A DNA stretch of 64,000 bases from positions 186,001-250,000 of the forward strand of contig NZ_FXTH01000003.1 of NCBI RefSeq assembly GCF_900182555.1, read 5' to 3'. A program made the position numbers and the translations under genes. This stretch comes from Fodinibius sediminis (GTDB lineage: Bacteria > Bacteroidota > Rhodothermia > Balneolales > Balneolaceae). Below, piece after piece: positions 43,227-52,635 of this stretch. Below the pieces are notes generated by a model. The model searched no databases, had not been told where the DNA came from, and was given only the letters and a program-made list of their open reading frames with translations. Position 1 is the stretch's first letter, and every line of letters begins with the position of its first letter.

Positions 43227-45047
43227 TCAAGAGGATGTTACCAGGCATTGGGTTTCAAGCTGTTCAAGCAAGCGATTAAGACGCTTCTGCTGCTCCCGTA
43301 CGGTGGGAGGAATGGAAGCAAGATTTTCATCCCGGTAAGGATCTGTCTGGGCAATATCAAGGCAGTAAGCCATCCCCTTTTCCAGGTTGTTCTTGAATTT
43401 TTTCAGTTTCCTGAGGGTACCCTTGCTGCCGTCACTTTGTGCTACAAGATCTTCAAAGTAATCAACATAGAGTACGATTTCCTTGGCAAACATATGGGGG
43501 CGTTCGGCAGGCACAAGCGAAGGACATCGTCCGTAAATATGGTCCACCATCTCCCGAAGCGAGTATTCGCCATCGAAAAAGGCAATATTGGGCCCCGGAC
43601 AGATGGCCTGGGGGGCACGATGTTCGGCCAGGATACCCAGGTCGATGAGGGCCCCGTTGCCCAGGTGGTCGCACAGGCAGGCTTTCCCAAGAACTTTTTC
43701 GCGTTCCTTCTCTTTCTGTTCTTCTGCCATTTCGCTCTGGGCGATTTGGTCCAGCTTCAGCAGCTGGTATTGATTGGAAGCCGTACAGATGGGCTGCTCC
43801 GTAAATTCGGTATTCGCTTCCAGGAATCCCTTCGGACAGGGCGACCCGGGCTTGTCTTTTGCAATTCGTTTCTTGTGCCACTGTTCTGATCCGGTATTTC
43901 GTACATTGTTGAACGGTACGCCCAGAGGTGACACACCACTAAGGTATAGGTCCTTTTCCCTGGCATTTTCAAGGAGTCTTCTCGTCGGCTGGTCTACCGT
44001 TGTAGCCTCGGGGACCAGCAGAAATGGGCTGCCCCAGCCTGTGGCATCCATGTCAAAATCCTGGAGCAGGCGGTGGGCTTCACCGCTTACACCAATACCC
44101 CCCTGCACCGTAAGCCGTGGTTCTTGAATATCCCAGTCGGCAGAAAACCCATTGCGCTCCTTGTCGTAGTATTTGTCAATCAGCGGCTGGACCGCGGTAG
44201 ATAACTGATCCCTATTTTCGCGAAATTCCTTTAAGAGGCTCGGTAACAGGAATCCATCGGAGGCGAAGGCATGCCCTCCGCAATTCAATCCCGATTCGAT
44301 ACGGTATTCAAAAACTTCCAATCCTTTTTTTGCCAGGTACTTGCCCTGGATCAGCGCCGATCGGAAGTCACTTACTTTCAGGATGATTTTCTTCTTAATG
44401 TCCCCCCTGGTATCCCGGTAAAAATCCTTGAATTCAGTCAGATAATTGTAGAGCCGGGGGTTAAAGCCGGCAGAAAGAATCAGACTGGAGGAAAGGGAGC
44501 TTTTTGCATAGCCTCGCAGCGCCGCACTGGCATCACTGAATTCCTGGCTCATCGGCATGCCGCCTTTGGTATAGTTGATCTTATCCACCTTGGCCATGAT
44601 ATTTATATCAATGGAGCCGGGCTGCATCAGCCGCGACAGCTCCGACGACAGGCGATCGCGAAGGCTGCCCTTGTCAGTATGCATCAGCTGATTGTATTTC
44701 TTCTTGAGCTCATGACTATCGGGCAGGAGTTCGAAATATTTGGTCTTGTCATTTTTCTCAAAGAACGGCTGGTTTCTGATGCGTTCAAACTTGTTCTGGA
44801 CAATCTTTTGAACTGTATCCAGGTAGGCGGTGATACGCCGGGCCCGCCCGTCCTCGGCATTGCGCGCAATATTCTTGTAGGGGAAATCAAATTTCCGGCA
44901 GTAGTGCTTGCGGATCCGTTCTACCAGGAGATCGTCGACCACGGAAATGACCGAATTAATGCCATAGGGCCCCACCCGGATCGGTGAGTCGATAGAATGG
45001 CCGGTCCCCATGACGGGAATGGAAAAATCGTGGAGAAAGTTTAGCAT
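43227..45047 (-). CDS. Conserved 606-residue protein of unknown function
   Basis: Not assigned. A large soluble protein without signal peptide or membrane helix. Stretches such as GLNCGGHAFASDGFLLPSLL and TVQGGIGVSGEAHRLLQDFD recall the flavin-binding TIM barrels of nitronate monooxygenase and glutamate synthase, so a FMN-dependent TIM barrel over about residues 150-350 is possible. Cysteine motifs occur later (GSPCPKGFLEANTEF, KACLCDHLGNGALIDLGI, AICPGPNIAFFDG) and could bind an Fe-S cluster. The C-terminal ~100 residues are helical and charged. It lies 63 bases after ric and 55 bases before the phenol-lyase on the same strand. Confidence 0.7.
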   Translation of the reverse strand: MLNFLHDFSIPVMGTGHSIDSPIRVGPYGINSVISVVDDLLVERIRKHYCRKFDFPYKNIARNAEDGRARRITAYLDTVQKIVQNKFERIRNQPFFEKNDKTKYFELLPDSHELKKKYNQLMHTDKGSLRDRLSSELSRLMQPGSIDINIMAKVDKINYTKGGMPMSQEFSDASAALRGYAKSSLSSSLILSAGFNPRLYNYLTEFKDFYRDTRGDIKKKIILKVSDFRSALIQGKYLAKKGLEVFEYRIESGLNCGGHAFASDGFLLPSLLKEFRENRDQLSTAVQPLIDKYYDKERNGFSADWDIQEPRLTVQGGIGVSGEAHRLLQDFDMDATGWGSPFLLVPEATTVDQPTRRLLENAREKDLYLSGVSPLGVPFNNVRNTGSEQWHKKRIAKDKPGSPCPKGFLEANTEFTEQPICTASNQYQLLKLDQIAQSEMAEEQKEKEREKVLGKACLCDHLGNGALIDLGILAEHRAPQAICPGPNIAFFDGEYSLREMVDHIYGRCPSLVPAERPHMFAKEIVLYVDYFEDLVAQSDGSKGTLRKLKKFKNNLEKGMAYCLDIAQTDPYRDENLASIPPTVREQQKRLNRLLEQLETQCLVTSS

Positions 45048-45110
45048 AAGGCATGAAGTTAGTTGAAATATAATACAGCGGCCGGGAATGAATTCCCGGC
45101 GCTGAATGAA

Positions 45111-45830
45111 TTAGTGCAGTGTTCGTTCCAGTTCCAAAGCTTTTGGAAAGAGGATGTTATTTTCGAGATGCACATGCTTGTGCAGGTCTTTTTCAAAACC
45201 GGCAAGGTTTTCGAACAGGACCCGGTAGGTGGCACAGGCATCCTCGGGGGGCGTGAAGTTATTGCTGAGGCGACGGATTTTCGCCATGGAAGCTCCGGCT
45301 TCGTCATGTTCTTCCTCCATCATCGAGATGGGATCAGCCGCCATTCCGAAGTTGTCTATATCGGCTTTTGTGCCTTTTTCCTTGGCTTCCAACAGCTTGT
45401 TAATGTAGGGAAAAAGAATACGCTCCTCTTTCTCAAGGTGATTCAGAATTTCGGAATGCATGATTGAAAATTCCTGGTTGATCTGCAGCAGCTCAGGGTG
45501 ACGCTGTCCATGTACCTTGGCCACTTTATGGGCATAAGCCGCTATCTCGGGTAGTTTGTTCCTCGTAAATTTATGGTGGTTATTGACAATATAATCGATC
45601 AGAAAATCCAGGGACCATTGATTGTAATTGTGCTGTTCGACACCATTTTTCTTCAGTCCCTGCAGTGCTTTTTTTACGTCCAGCGGGTCAATGTTTTTGT
45701 CGACGGCGGCTTCTTCAATGGTTTTATTTCCCCCGCAGCAGAAATCGAGGCCAAAGTTTCGGAAGACCTGAGCCGCGCGGTAGTCATTGGCTACAATTTG
45801 TCCAACAGTTTGTGTTTGCAAAGTTTCCAT
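45111..45830 (-). CDS. ric: Iron-sulfur cluster repair protein Ric (YtfE/ScdA)
   Basis: Diiron hemerythrin-like protein of 239 residues that repairs NO-damaged Fe-S clusters. The ScdA_N domain (about 1-60) has VGQIVANDYRAAQVFRNFGL and the CC motif DFCCGGN. The hemerythrin domain supplies iron ligands in VNNHHKFTRNKLPE, IMHSEILNHLEKEERILFPY, MEEEHDEAG and KHVHLENNILFPKA. A perfect TTAAGA-N8-TCTTAA box is 47 bases upstream, as for NsrR-regulated ytfE genes elsewhere. The unknown 606-residue gene follows. Confidence 0.94.
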   Translation of the reverse strand: METLQTQTVGQIVANDYRAAQVFRNFGLDFCCGGNKTIEEAAVDKNIDPLDVKKALQGLKKNGVEQHNYNQWSLDFLIDYIVNNHHKFTRNKLPEIAAYAHKVAKVHGQRHPELLQINQEFSIMHSEILNHLEKEERILFPYINKLLEAKEKGTKADIDNFGMAADPISMMEEEHDEAGASMAKIRRLSNNFTPPEDACATYRVLFENLAGFEKDLHKHVHLENNILFPKALELERTLH

Positions 45831-45876
45831 AGTGTAGATTGTGTGGTTTTCGGTTATTGAAAATGGTTATTTATTA

Positions 45877-45898
45877 ATTAAGACTATTTTGTCTTAAT
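45877..45898. promoter_or_regulatory. NO-regulon box before ric
   Basis: ATTAAGAC (45877-45884), TATTTT, GTCTTAAT (45891-45898): perfect 8-base arms, the best example of the motif in the window. It starts 47 bases before the ric start and overlaps the last codons of the heme A synthase gene. Confidence 0.78.
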
Positions 45899-46964
45899 AT
45901 ACGGTCAATTTTGCTGAGTGTATAGTCTTTTTTTGGAGATGGTGATAGTAAAAAAGCCAGCCGATCCAAAAGAGTACGGCTCCTGCCTGGTGCATGACCC
46001 CCAGGACCAGCGGTACATGCCAGAGAACGGTCGCAATGCCCAGCAGGTATTGAAGGACCAGCAAAATGAGCAGCAGGTCGGCCTTGCGCTTGAGGGATGG
46101 GATCAGGGATTCAAAGGATCGCGTTCGCCACCAAAGTACAATAACCAGCAGGCTCAGGAGGGTTCCCAGCAGGCGGTGTGTAAATTGCACCATTCCCGGA
46201 TTTTCCAGGAAATTGATGACCGCCGGTTGCAATGCCCAGGCATTCAGGGGCAGCCACTGGCCATTCATAAGTGGAAAAGTGTTGTAAATATAGCCTGCGT
46301 CAAGCCCGGCTGTGAAGCCGCCCCAGACGATCTGGAGGAAAAAGGCCACTCCAACAAGAAGAGCCCAGTTTTTCAGCACTCCTGCGGTTTCTGGTCTTTG
46401 CTGTAAGGCCCCTTCCCTGTTCAGGTCGAGGGCATACCAGGCACAAAGGGATATGAGGACGATGGCCAGTAACAGGTGCACAGCCAATCGGTAATGACTA
46501 ACATAGGGAACATCGACAAGTCCGCTTTTGACCATAATCCAGCCCATGATTCCCTGCAGGGCTCCCATGCCGAACAGAACAGCGGCGCGGCGGAGCATGC
46601 GCCGGCTAAAATAGCCTTTCAGCCAGAAGAAAAGAAAAGGGAGCAGAAATACGAGGCCAATTACTCGTCCCAGAAGGCGGTGAAGATACTCCCAGAAAAA
46701 AATCGCTTTGAATTCTGTGAGCGACATCCCGGCATTAAGCTGCTGGTACTGTGGAAATTGCCGGTATTGTTCAAAGGTAGCCAGCCATTCAGACTCATTC
46801 ATCGGGGGGAAGGCTCCCATGACAAGGCTCCAGTCAGACATCGAAAGCCCCGAGTCTGTAAGCCTGGTGATCCCCCCTATGATGAGTATCATAAAAATAA
46901 GCGCAACTCCTGTCCACAGCCAAACGGCAACGTATCGGTCTGTTTGATTGTTCGGTGGTTGCAT
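45894..46964 (-). CDS. ctaA: Heme A synthase family protein (CtaA/COX15)
   Basis: A 356-residue membrane protein with about eight helices. It has the family histidines: FFWEYLHRLLGRVIGLVFLL, VSHYRLAVHLLLAIVLI, MVQFTHRLLGTLLSLLVIV and GVMHQAGAVLFWIGWLFYY. The start GVALIFMILIIGGITRLTDSG includes the signature TRLTxSGLSM. It oxidises heme O to heme A for aa3-type oxidases. No oxidase genes are in the window. It lies between PPDK and ric; its 3' end overlaps the ric box. Confidence 0.9.
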   Translation of the reverse strand: MQPPNNQTDRYVAVWLWTGVALIFMILIIGGITRLTDSGLSMSDWSLVMGAFPPMNESEWLATFEQYRQFPQYQQLNAGMSLTEFKAIFFWEYLHRLLGRVIGLVFLLPFLFFWLKGYFSRRMLRRAAVLFGMGALQGIMGWIMVKSGLVDVPYVSHYRLAVHLLLAIVLISLCAWYALDLNREGALQQRPETAGVLKNWALLVGVAFFLQIVWGGFTAGLDAGYIYNTFPLMNGQWLPLNAWALQPAVINFLENPGMVQFTHRLLGTLLSLLVIVLWWRTRSFESLIPSLKRKADLLLILLVLQYLLGIATVLWHVPLVLGVMHQAGAVLFWIGWLFYYHHLQKKTIHSAKLTVY

Positions 46965-46999
46965 TAATAATTATTAAAATTATAGTTGATCAATGATTG

Positions 47000-49648
47000 T
47001 TAGTGACGTCCGACCGCACTAAGACGCGCCTGCGCCGCGGCGAGCCGTGCTACCGGCACGCGGTAAGGGGAACAGGAAACGTAGTTAAGGCCCAGGTTAT
47101 AGCAGAAGCGGACACTGACGGGATCCCCCCCGTGTTCTCCGCAAATGCCCACCTTCAGGTTTCTTTTGACGCTGTGTGCTTTTTCTGTGGCCATTCTGAC
47201 CAGTGATCCGACCCCCTCCTCATCAAGCACCTGGAAAGGGTCATTCTCGAGTATACCTTCCTGGAGATAAGATTCCAGGAACTTGCCGGCATCATCGCGG
47301 CTGTATCCGAAAGTCATCTGGGTCAGGTCGTTGGTGCCAAAAGAGAAAAACTCTGCCTCCTCGGCAATTTTATCAGCGACAAGAGCGGCCCTGGGCACTT
47401 CAATCATGGTTCCCACTTTATAGTCCACGGTCTCCTGCTCCTCCTCGAAAACCTGAAGGGCAACGTGATCGATGACCTCATGTTGATGAATGAACTCCTC
47501 GGAGGTTCCTACCAGGGGGATCATGAGTTCCGGTTCCACATGCCTTCCTTCCTTTTTAAGCTTGATGGCCGCCTGCAGTATGGCCCGGGTTTGCATTTCG
47601 GTAATTTCGGGATAGGTGATACCGAGTCGGCAGCCACGGTGGCCGAGCATGGGGTTAAATTCCCTGAGCATTCTGATTTTTTGTCTGAGCTCCTGGACAG
47701 CTATGTCCAGCTCGCGGGCGAGGGCTTTGATTTCCGGCTCTTCATCCGGCAGGAATTCGTGCAGGGGCGGGTCAAGCAGCCGCACGGTTACGGGCAGTCC
47801 TTCCATGGCGCCGAATATTTCGATAAAATCCTCCCGCTGGTATGGCAGCAGGCCCTGGAGCGCTTTTTTGCGTTCCTCGCTGCTTTCCGAGAGGATCATG
47901 CGGCGCATTTCCTTGATCCGTTCCTCGCCAAAAAACATGTGTTCGGTCCGGGCCAGCCCGATGCCCTCCGCACCGAATTCCCGCGCCTTGGTTGCATCCT
48001 CGGGGGTATCGGCATTTGTCCGCACCTCCATGTCTCGGATGTCGTCCACCCAGCTCATAAACGTATGATAATTGTCACTGAAGGAGGGCTCTTCAACCGG
48101 TTTTCTCCCCTTGATGACGATGCCCCTGGCGCCGTCAATGGAAATCCAGTCGCCTTCCCTGATTACAGTACTGCCATTTTTGAAAAGCTGTTTCTGGTAG
48201 TTGATCACAATATCATCGCAGCCGGCTACACAGGGCTTGCCCCAGCCCCGGGCCACTACGGCTGCATGGCTGGTCATGCCGCCCCGAGAGGTTAAAATCC
48301 CCTCTGCGGCCGACATGCCGCCTACATCTTCGGGACTGGTTTCAATGCGAACCAAAATAACCGGCTCTCCTTTTTTGTGTTCCTGCTCCGCCTTCTCGGA
48401 GCTGAAGACAACCTTGCCCACGGCGGCCCCGGGGGAGGCGGGCAGGCCGTGTCCGATGATGGAATCGTTATCAATGTCGGACTGGCTCAGCTGGGGATGA
48501 AGGAGCTGATCGAGGTGCCGGGGTTCCACCAGATTCAACACCGCTCCCTTCCTGGATATCAGTCCCTCTTCGACCATGTCGGTTGCTATTTTAAGCGCAG
48601 CAGTTCCCGTTCGCTTGCCGTTGCGGGTTTGAAGGATATAGAGGGTGCCCTGCTGGATGGTAAACTCAATATCCTGCATATCCTGGTAATGCTGCTCCAG
48701 CTTTTCAGTCACCTCCAGCAGTTCTTCATAGCTTTGCGACATATCCGCCTGGAGTTCGTTGATGTTGCGGGGCGTGCGTATGCCGGCCACAACGTCTTCG
48801 CCCTGGGCATTGACCAGGAACTCGCCGTAGAGTTCTTTGGTACCGTCGGCGGGATTTCGTGTGAAACAGACTCCGGTGGCGCAATCTTGTCCCATATTGC
48901 CGTAGACCATTGCCTGTACGTTTACGGCCGTTCCAAGGAGCCCGGTAATGCGGTTGATCTTGCGATAGGTCTGTGCCCTTTTGCTGCTCCAGGATCCAAA
49001 AACAGCATCAATCGCCAGGTGAAGCTGTTTATTGGGATCCTGCGGGAAATGATCGCCGGTATTTTCGCGGTACACGGTCTGATAACGATCTACCAGCTCT
49101 TTCAGCTCCTCAACACCCAGTTCCGTATCGAGATCGGCCCCGTGTTCGTCCTTGAGTTTTTGCAGGACCTCTTCAAATTCTTCGTGGTTGATTCCCATAA
49201 CCACATTGCCAAACATATCGATGAAGCGGCGGTAGCAGTCGTAGGCAAAACGTTCGTTATTCGTTTTTTGGGCTAATCCCTGAACCGACTGATCATTAAG
49301 TCCGAGGTTAAGTACCGTATCCATCATGCCGGGCATGGAAATAGCCGCCCCCGATCGTACCGAGACCAGCAGGGGATCAGAGGCATCGCCGAAGGAAAGG
49401 TCCATCAAACCTTCCACATGACGCACGCTTTCCTGGACTTGTTCCTCCAATCCGACGGGCCATTCGCCGTTGTAGGTATTGTAATAATCGCAGATCTCAG
49501 CTGAAAGGGTAAATCCCGGGGGGATGGGCAAATCAATGGCGCTCATTTCAGCCAGGTTGGCCCCTTTGCCGCCCAGTAAATTTTTCATGGATTTGTCTCC
49601 TTCCGCTTTGCCGCCGCCAAAGGTGTAAACGTATTTTTTTGGTTTCAT
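47000..49648 (-). CDS. ppdK: Pyruvate, phosphate dikinase
   Basis: Interconverts pyruvate, ATP and Pi with PEP, AMP and PPi. The frame opens at 49720, but ATG at 49648 (KPKKYVYTFGGGKAEGDKSM) has GGGAG upstream and lies 11 bases after hemN; the protein is then 882 residues, as usual. Domains: ATP-grasp (about 1-340, LLGGKGANLAEMSAIDLPIP), the phosphohistidine domain with GGMTSHAAVVARGWGKPC, and the C-terminal PEP/pyruvate barrel with GIGLARTEHMFF, MLGHRGCRLGITYPEI and the catalytic Cys in GICGEHGGDP. Its pairing with hemN is probably a simple operon. Confidence 0.95.
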   Translation of the reverse strand: MKPKKYVYTFGGGKAEGDKSMKNLLGGKGANLAEMSAIDLPIPPGFTLSAEICDYYNTYNGEWPVGLEEQVQESVRHVEGLMDLSFGDASDPLLVSVRSGAAISMPGMMDTVLNLGLNDQSVQGLAQKTNNERFAYDCYRRFIDMFGNVVMGINHEEFEEVLQKLKDEHGADLDTELGVEELKELVDRYQTVYRENTGDHFPQDPNKQLHLAIDAVFGSWSSKRAQTYRKINRITGLLGTAVNVQAMVYGNMGQDCATGVCFTRNPADGTKELYGEFLVNAQGEDVVAGIRTPRNINELQADMSQSYEELLEVTEKLEQHYQDMQDIEFTIQQGTLYILQTRNGKRTGTAALKIATDMVEEGLISRKGAVLNLVEPRHLDQLLHPQLSQSDIDNDSIIGHGLPASPGAAVGKVVFSSEKAEQEHKKGEPVILVRIETSPEDVGGMSAAEGILTSRGGMTSHAAVVARGWGKPCVAGCDDIVINYQKQLFKNGSTVIREGDWISIDGARGIVIKGRKPVEEPSFSDNYHTFMSWVDDIRDMEVRTNADTPEDATKAREFGAEGIGLARTEHMFFGEERIKEMRRMILSESSEERKKALQGLLPYQREDFIEIFGAMEGLPVTVRLLDPPLHEFLPDEEPEIKALARELDIAVQELRQKIRMLREFNPMLGHRGCRLGITYPEITEMQTRAILQAAIKLKKEGRHVEPELMIPLVGTSEEFIHQHEVIDHVALQVFEEEQETVDYKVGTMIEVPRAALVADKIAEEAEFFSFGTNDLTQMTFGYSRDDAGKFLESYLQEGILENDPFQVLDEEGVGSLVRMATEKAHSVKRNLKVGICGEHGGDPVSVRFCYNLGLNYVSCSPYRVPVARLAAAQARLSAVGRH

Positions 49649-49659
49649 AAGAGGCTCCC

Positions 49660-51036
49660 TCACACAGTTTTTGAGAATTGTTGTTTGGTACTGGAAGTAT
49701 TCAGGTATTGATCGAAGCACATGGCAATATTCCGCAGGAAAAGCCGCCCCTTTTCGGTGATTTGAAGTCGGTCAGCTGATTCCATGATTAAACCATCCTC
49801 TTCGAAGGTTAACAGTTGTGCCCGTTCAGAGGCGAAGTAATCCTGAAAATCTATAGTCCACTTTTTGGACATCCGGTTATAATCAATACCCATCCGGCAC
49901 ATGATATTCATTATAACATCTTTGCGAATAAGATCCTCCCTTTTCAGGGCCAATGTTTTAAAAATGGGGGAATCACCCGCATCAAGGTACCGGTAGTAGT
50001 CGCCGAGCTCTTTGGTATTCTGCCAGTAGTAGCGGCCTACATTTGAAATGCCGGACATGCCGAAGGCATAAAGATCGGCTCCGGAATGGGTACTGTATCC
50101 CTGGAAGTTTCGCTGAAGCGTGTTTTCATCCATCGCCCGGCTGAGTTCTTCGTCTTCTCTTGAAAAGTGGTCCATGCCGATGAAACGGTAGCCCCTTTCG
50201 GTCAGGTAAGAAATGGACTGTTGCAGCATGCCCAGCTTTTGGTCGGTAGAAGGCATTTCTTCTTCCTTCAGCAGCTTCTGGGCCGGCATGACACTGGGAA
50301 TATGGGCGTAACTGTACACGGCCAGCCTGTCAGGTTGAAGCTGAAGTACGTCGTCCATGGTTTGCTTGAATGTGTGAAGTGTTTGCCGGGGCAAGCCGTA
50401 AATGAGATCAAAGTTGACAGAGTTGATGCCGGCTTCGTCCAGCCAGTGGGCTACCTGACGCGTCTGTTCAAACGGCTGGATCCGGTGAATGGCCTCCTGC
50501 ACCTCGGGATTGGTATCCTGGACGCCCAGGGAAGCCCGGTTGCATCCAATTTCACTGAGTGCGGTGATATGGTCCCGGGTACAGCGGCGCGGGTCGATCT
50601 CCACCCCGAATTCTGTTGAGGGGGTGAGTCGAAACCGGCTGGCAATGGCTGCACCCAGCCGGCGAAGCTGCCGGGGTTTCAGAAAGGTGGGGGTACCGCC
50701 GCCGAAATGAATTTGGGTTACCGGTGAATCCGGGTACAGCATATCAGCAATGAGATCCATTTCCTTTTCCAGATAATCGAGGTATGCATCGCCCCGGTCC
50801 TGGTCTTTGGTTATTATTTTGGTACAGCCGCAGTACCAACACAGTGAAAAACAGAACGGGATATGAAAATAAAGGGATACCGGACGGGGCCGTTGATTGC
50901 GATCCCGCAGGTACCGGTGCAGGGCTTCGACCTCTCCGTCATCCGCTTCGCCAAATTGCACCGCCGTTGGATAGGAGGTATAGCGCGGGCCCTGGATGTT
51001 GTATTTTTTTATGAGGTTTAAGTCAATATTATCCAT
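49660..51036 (-). CDS. hemN: Oxygen-independent coproporphyrinogen III oxidase HemN
   Basis: Radical-SAM enzyme that makes protoporphyrinogen IX without oxygen. The 458 residues contain the cluster motif FHIPFCFSLCWYCGC (CX3CX2C plus a fourth Cys), the SAM-binding GGGTPTFLKP, the EIDPRRCTRDHITAL element and the C-terminal HemN domain (EDLIRKDVIMNIMCRMGIDY). The start NIDLNLIKKYNIQGPRYTSY is the HemN trip-wire region, so this is a true HemN and not HemW. Heme supply without oxygen matches the many hemoproteins of this region. It lies 100 bases downstream of nosY. Confidence 0.95.
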   Translation of the reverse strand: MDNIDLNLIKKYNIQGPRYTSYPTAVQFGEADDGEVEALHRYLRDRNQRPRPVSLYFHIPFCFSLCWYCGCTKIITKDQDRGDAYLDYLEKEMDLIADMLYPDSPVTQIHFGGGTPTFLKPRQLRRLGAAIASRFRLTPSTEFGVEIDPRRCTRDHITALSEIGCNRASLGVQDTNPEVQEAIHRIQPFEQTRQVAHWLDEAGINSVNFDLIYGLPRQTLHTFKQTMDDVLQLQPDRLAVYSYAHIPSVMPAQKLLKEEEMPSTDQKLGMLQQSISYLTERGYRFIGMDHFSREDEELSRAMDENTLQRNFQGYSTHSGADLYAFGMSGISNVGRYYWQNTKELGDYYRYLDAGDSPIFKTLALKREDLIRKDVIMNIMCRMGIDYNRMSKKWTIDFQDYFASERAQLLTFEEDGLIMESADRLQITEKGRLFLRNIAMCFDQYLNTSSTKQQFSKTV

Positions 51037-51136
51037 AACACAAAGAAGTTAGATGGGTCGCATAACAAAAGTGCGATCCCGTCATTATAAACGCTGCATC
51101 ATGCCGGGTTGGCTTCACCGATTGATGATGCATTTC

Positions 51137-51928
51137 TTAGAAATCCTTTTTCTTGAAAAGCTGAACGCTTCGCCACAGGGGCAGCCCCAGCCATATCATC
51201 AGGCAGCCTGCCGCTACGCTCATGCCGAGCATGCTTCCGAAGAAGCGGCTAAATACGGCTCCGGTATATCCCATGAGGGCCGAAACATCAAAATTGAGCA
51301 ATACCGTTATACGGGCCAGATCGATTGGGTTGATCAAGGCGAGAGCAAGCATGGGTTTTTCAATAGGGTAATCGCCAAAGGTGACGATGGTCAGCAGGAC
51401 AAGCCCGTCGTAGAGTATAGCCAGGAAAAGCCAGCTGACAAGGGCAAATCCAAGGCCTTTGATACGGTCATTGAAGAATGCAAGTGCGAGCCAGAAACCA
51501 AGCCCGGTAAACAGCAGGGTTAAAACATTGCCGAGTACCAGTACCAGGAGAACGGACACTATCGGAGAAGTGGCTATGATGCCGCTGTAGAGCATGGGAA
51601 GTCCAACACCCAGGCTGAATGCCAGGGCCAGGGGCATGGCTACGCCGCCGAACAGTCCCCAGAACAGGGTCCTGCGGTTGAGGGGCTGCGCCAGCAGCAG
51701 TTCCGTAAATTCGCGCGATTGATACAGATACAAAGCCCCGTAAATCATGCCAACCAGCGGGATCAAAAGCAACATCACATTAGCAATACTGAGCATTGCT
51801 TTGGGGCCCGTGCCTCCAAAGCGGATCATGGCATCAGCAACTAACAGGTAGATGAGCCCGTAACCAATAATCCACTTTCCACGAAAGAGGTCCTTCCATT
51901 GGTATTTTAAAATGGTCAGTGTTTTCAT
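51137..51928 (-). CDS. nosY: NosY, ABC-2 type permease of the nitrous oxide reductase maturation system
   Basis: Membrane component of the NosFY transporter required for copper-centre assembly of NosZ. The 263 residues form six helices (for example IGYGLIYLLVADAMIRFGG, MLLLIPLVGMIYGALYLY, PIVSVLLVLVLGNVLTLLF). The sequence QSREFTELLLAQPLNRRTLF between helices 2 and 3 is typical of NosY. It overlaps nosF by 4 bases. It is the last nos gene; hemN follows 100 bases on. Confidence 0.92.
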   Translation of the reverse strand: MKTLTILKYQWKDLFRGKWIIGYGLIYLLVADAMIRFGGTGPKAMLSIANVMLLLIPLVGMIYGALYLYQSREFTELLLAQPLNRRTLFWGLFGGVAMPLALAFSLGVGLPMLYSGIIATSPIVSVLLVLVLGNVLTLLFTGLGFWLALAFFNDRIKGLGFALVSWLFLAILYDGLVLLTIVTFGDYPIEKPMLALALINPIDLARITVLLNFDVSALMGYTGAVFSRFFGSMLGMSVAAGCLMIWLGLPLWRSVQLFKKKDF

Positions 51929-52635
51929 GCCGTTACCTCTTCCATCATTTTAGCTACAGCTTCTTCGAGTCGTTGCTCTTTCTGTTTTTCGATAAGTTCT
52001 TTCATGGGGCCGTGATATCTGATCCTGCCTTCCACGATAAAGATCAGGTAATCAGCCAACTCCTCAATTTCGCTCATGATATGCGAAGTGAGAAGAATCG
52101 TTTTTCCTGCTTCCTTTTCTCTATGGACCAGTTTTTTGAATTGAACGCTCGCCCTGGGGTCCAGGCCTGCCGTTGGCTCATCGAAAATCAAAATCCGGGG
52201 ATCAAACATCATAGCCAGCACAGCTCCCACTTTCTGACGGGTCCCACCAGAGAGTGTACGCATTCTTTTGTCCAGCTCGGGTTCCAGGTCGAAATATTCG
52301 ATGAGTTTTGCTTTGTTGTCAGTCGGATTTCCGCGGACCTCACTGATAAATTCAAAGAGCTCATTGACAGACATGTTTTCTGGATATCGGGCAGTTTGTG
52401 GCATATAGCCAATATTTTGCCTGTACTGCCACTGTCCCTGTACCGATTCACCGTCAATATAAATAGCCCCTTCCGTTGGCTTAACCAGTCCGAGCAGCGC
52501 TTTGATGGTGGTGGTTTTTCCAGATCCGTTGGGCCCCACAATGCCGGTGGCCCGGCCGGAAGGGAGTTCAAGATGTATATTATCAAGTACGGTACGGGGA
52601 CCAAAATCTTTCCTCAATCCTTTTATGGTAATCAT
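51925..52635 (-). CDS. nosF: NosF, ABC ATPase of the nitrous oxide reductase maturation system
   Basis: A 236-residue ATPase that powers NosY. Walker A GPNGSGKTTTIKALLG, Q-loop YMPQTARYPENM, signature LSGGTRQKVGAVLAM, Walker B ILIFDEPTAGLDP and the switch His in TSHIMSEIEE are all present. The C-terminal tail with KELIEKQKEQRLEEAVAKMM is coiled-coil-like. It overlaps nosD by 4 bases and nosY by 4 bases. Confidence 0.95.
   Translation of the reverse strand: MITIKGLRKDFGPRTVLDNIHLELPSGRATGIVGPNGSGKTTTIKALLGLVKPTEGAIYIDGESVQGQWQYRQNIGYMPQTARYPENMSVNELFEFISEVRGNPTDNKAKLIEYFDLEPELDKRMRTLSGGTRQKVGAVLAMMFDPRILIFDEPTAGLDPRASVQFKKLVHREKEAGKTILLTSHIMSEIEELADYLIFIVEGRIRYHGPMKELIEKQKEQRLEEAVAKMMEEVTA

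Noticed and set aside
46984-47000. TTGATCAA palindrome between ctaA and ppdK as an Fnr site
   Set aside because: Fnr sites need TTGAT-N4-ATCAA; here the spacing is absent, and the position is downstream of ppdK rather than at a convincing promoter.
48377-49276. 299-codon frame on the plus strand opposite ppdK
   Set aside because: Antisense of the strongly conserved ATP-grasp region of PPDK; no family features.
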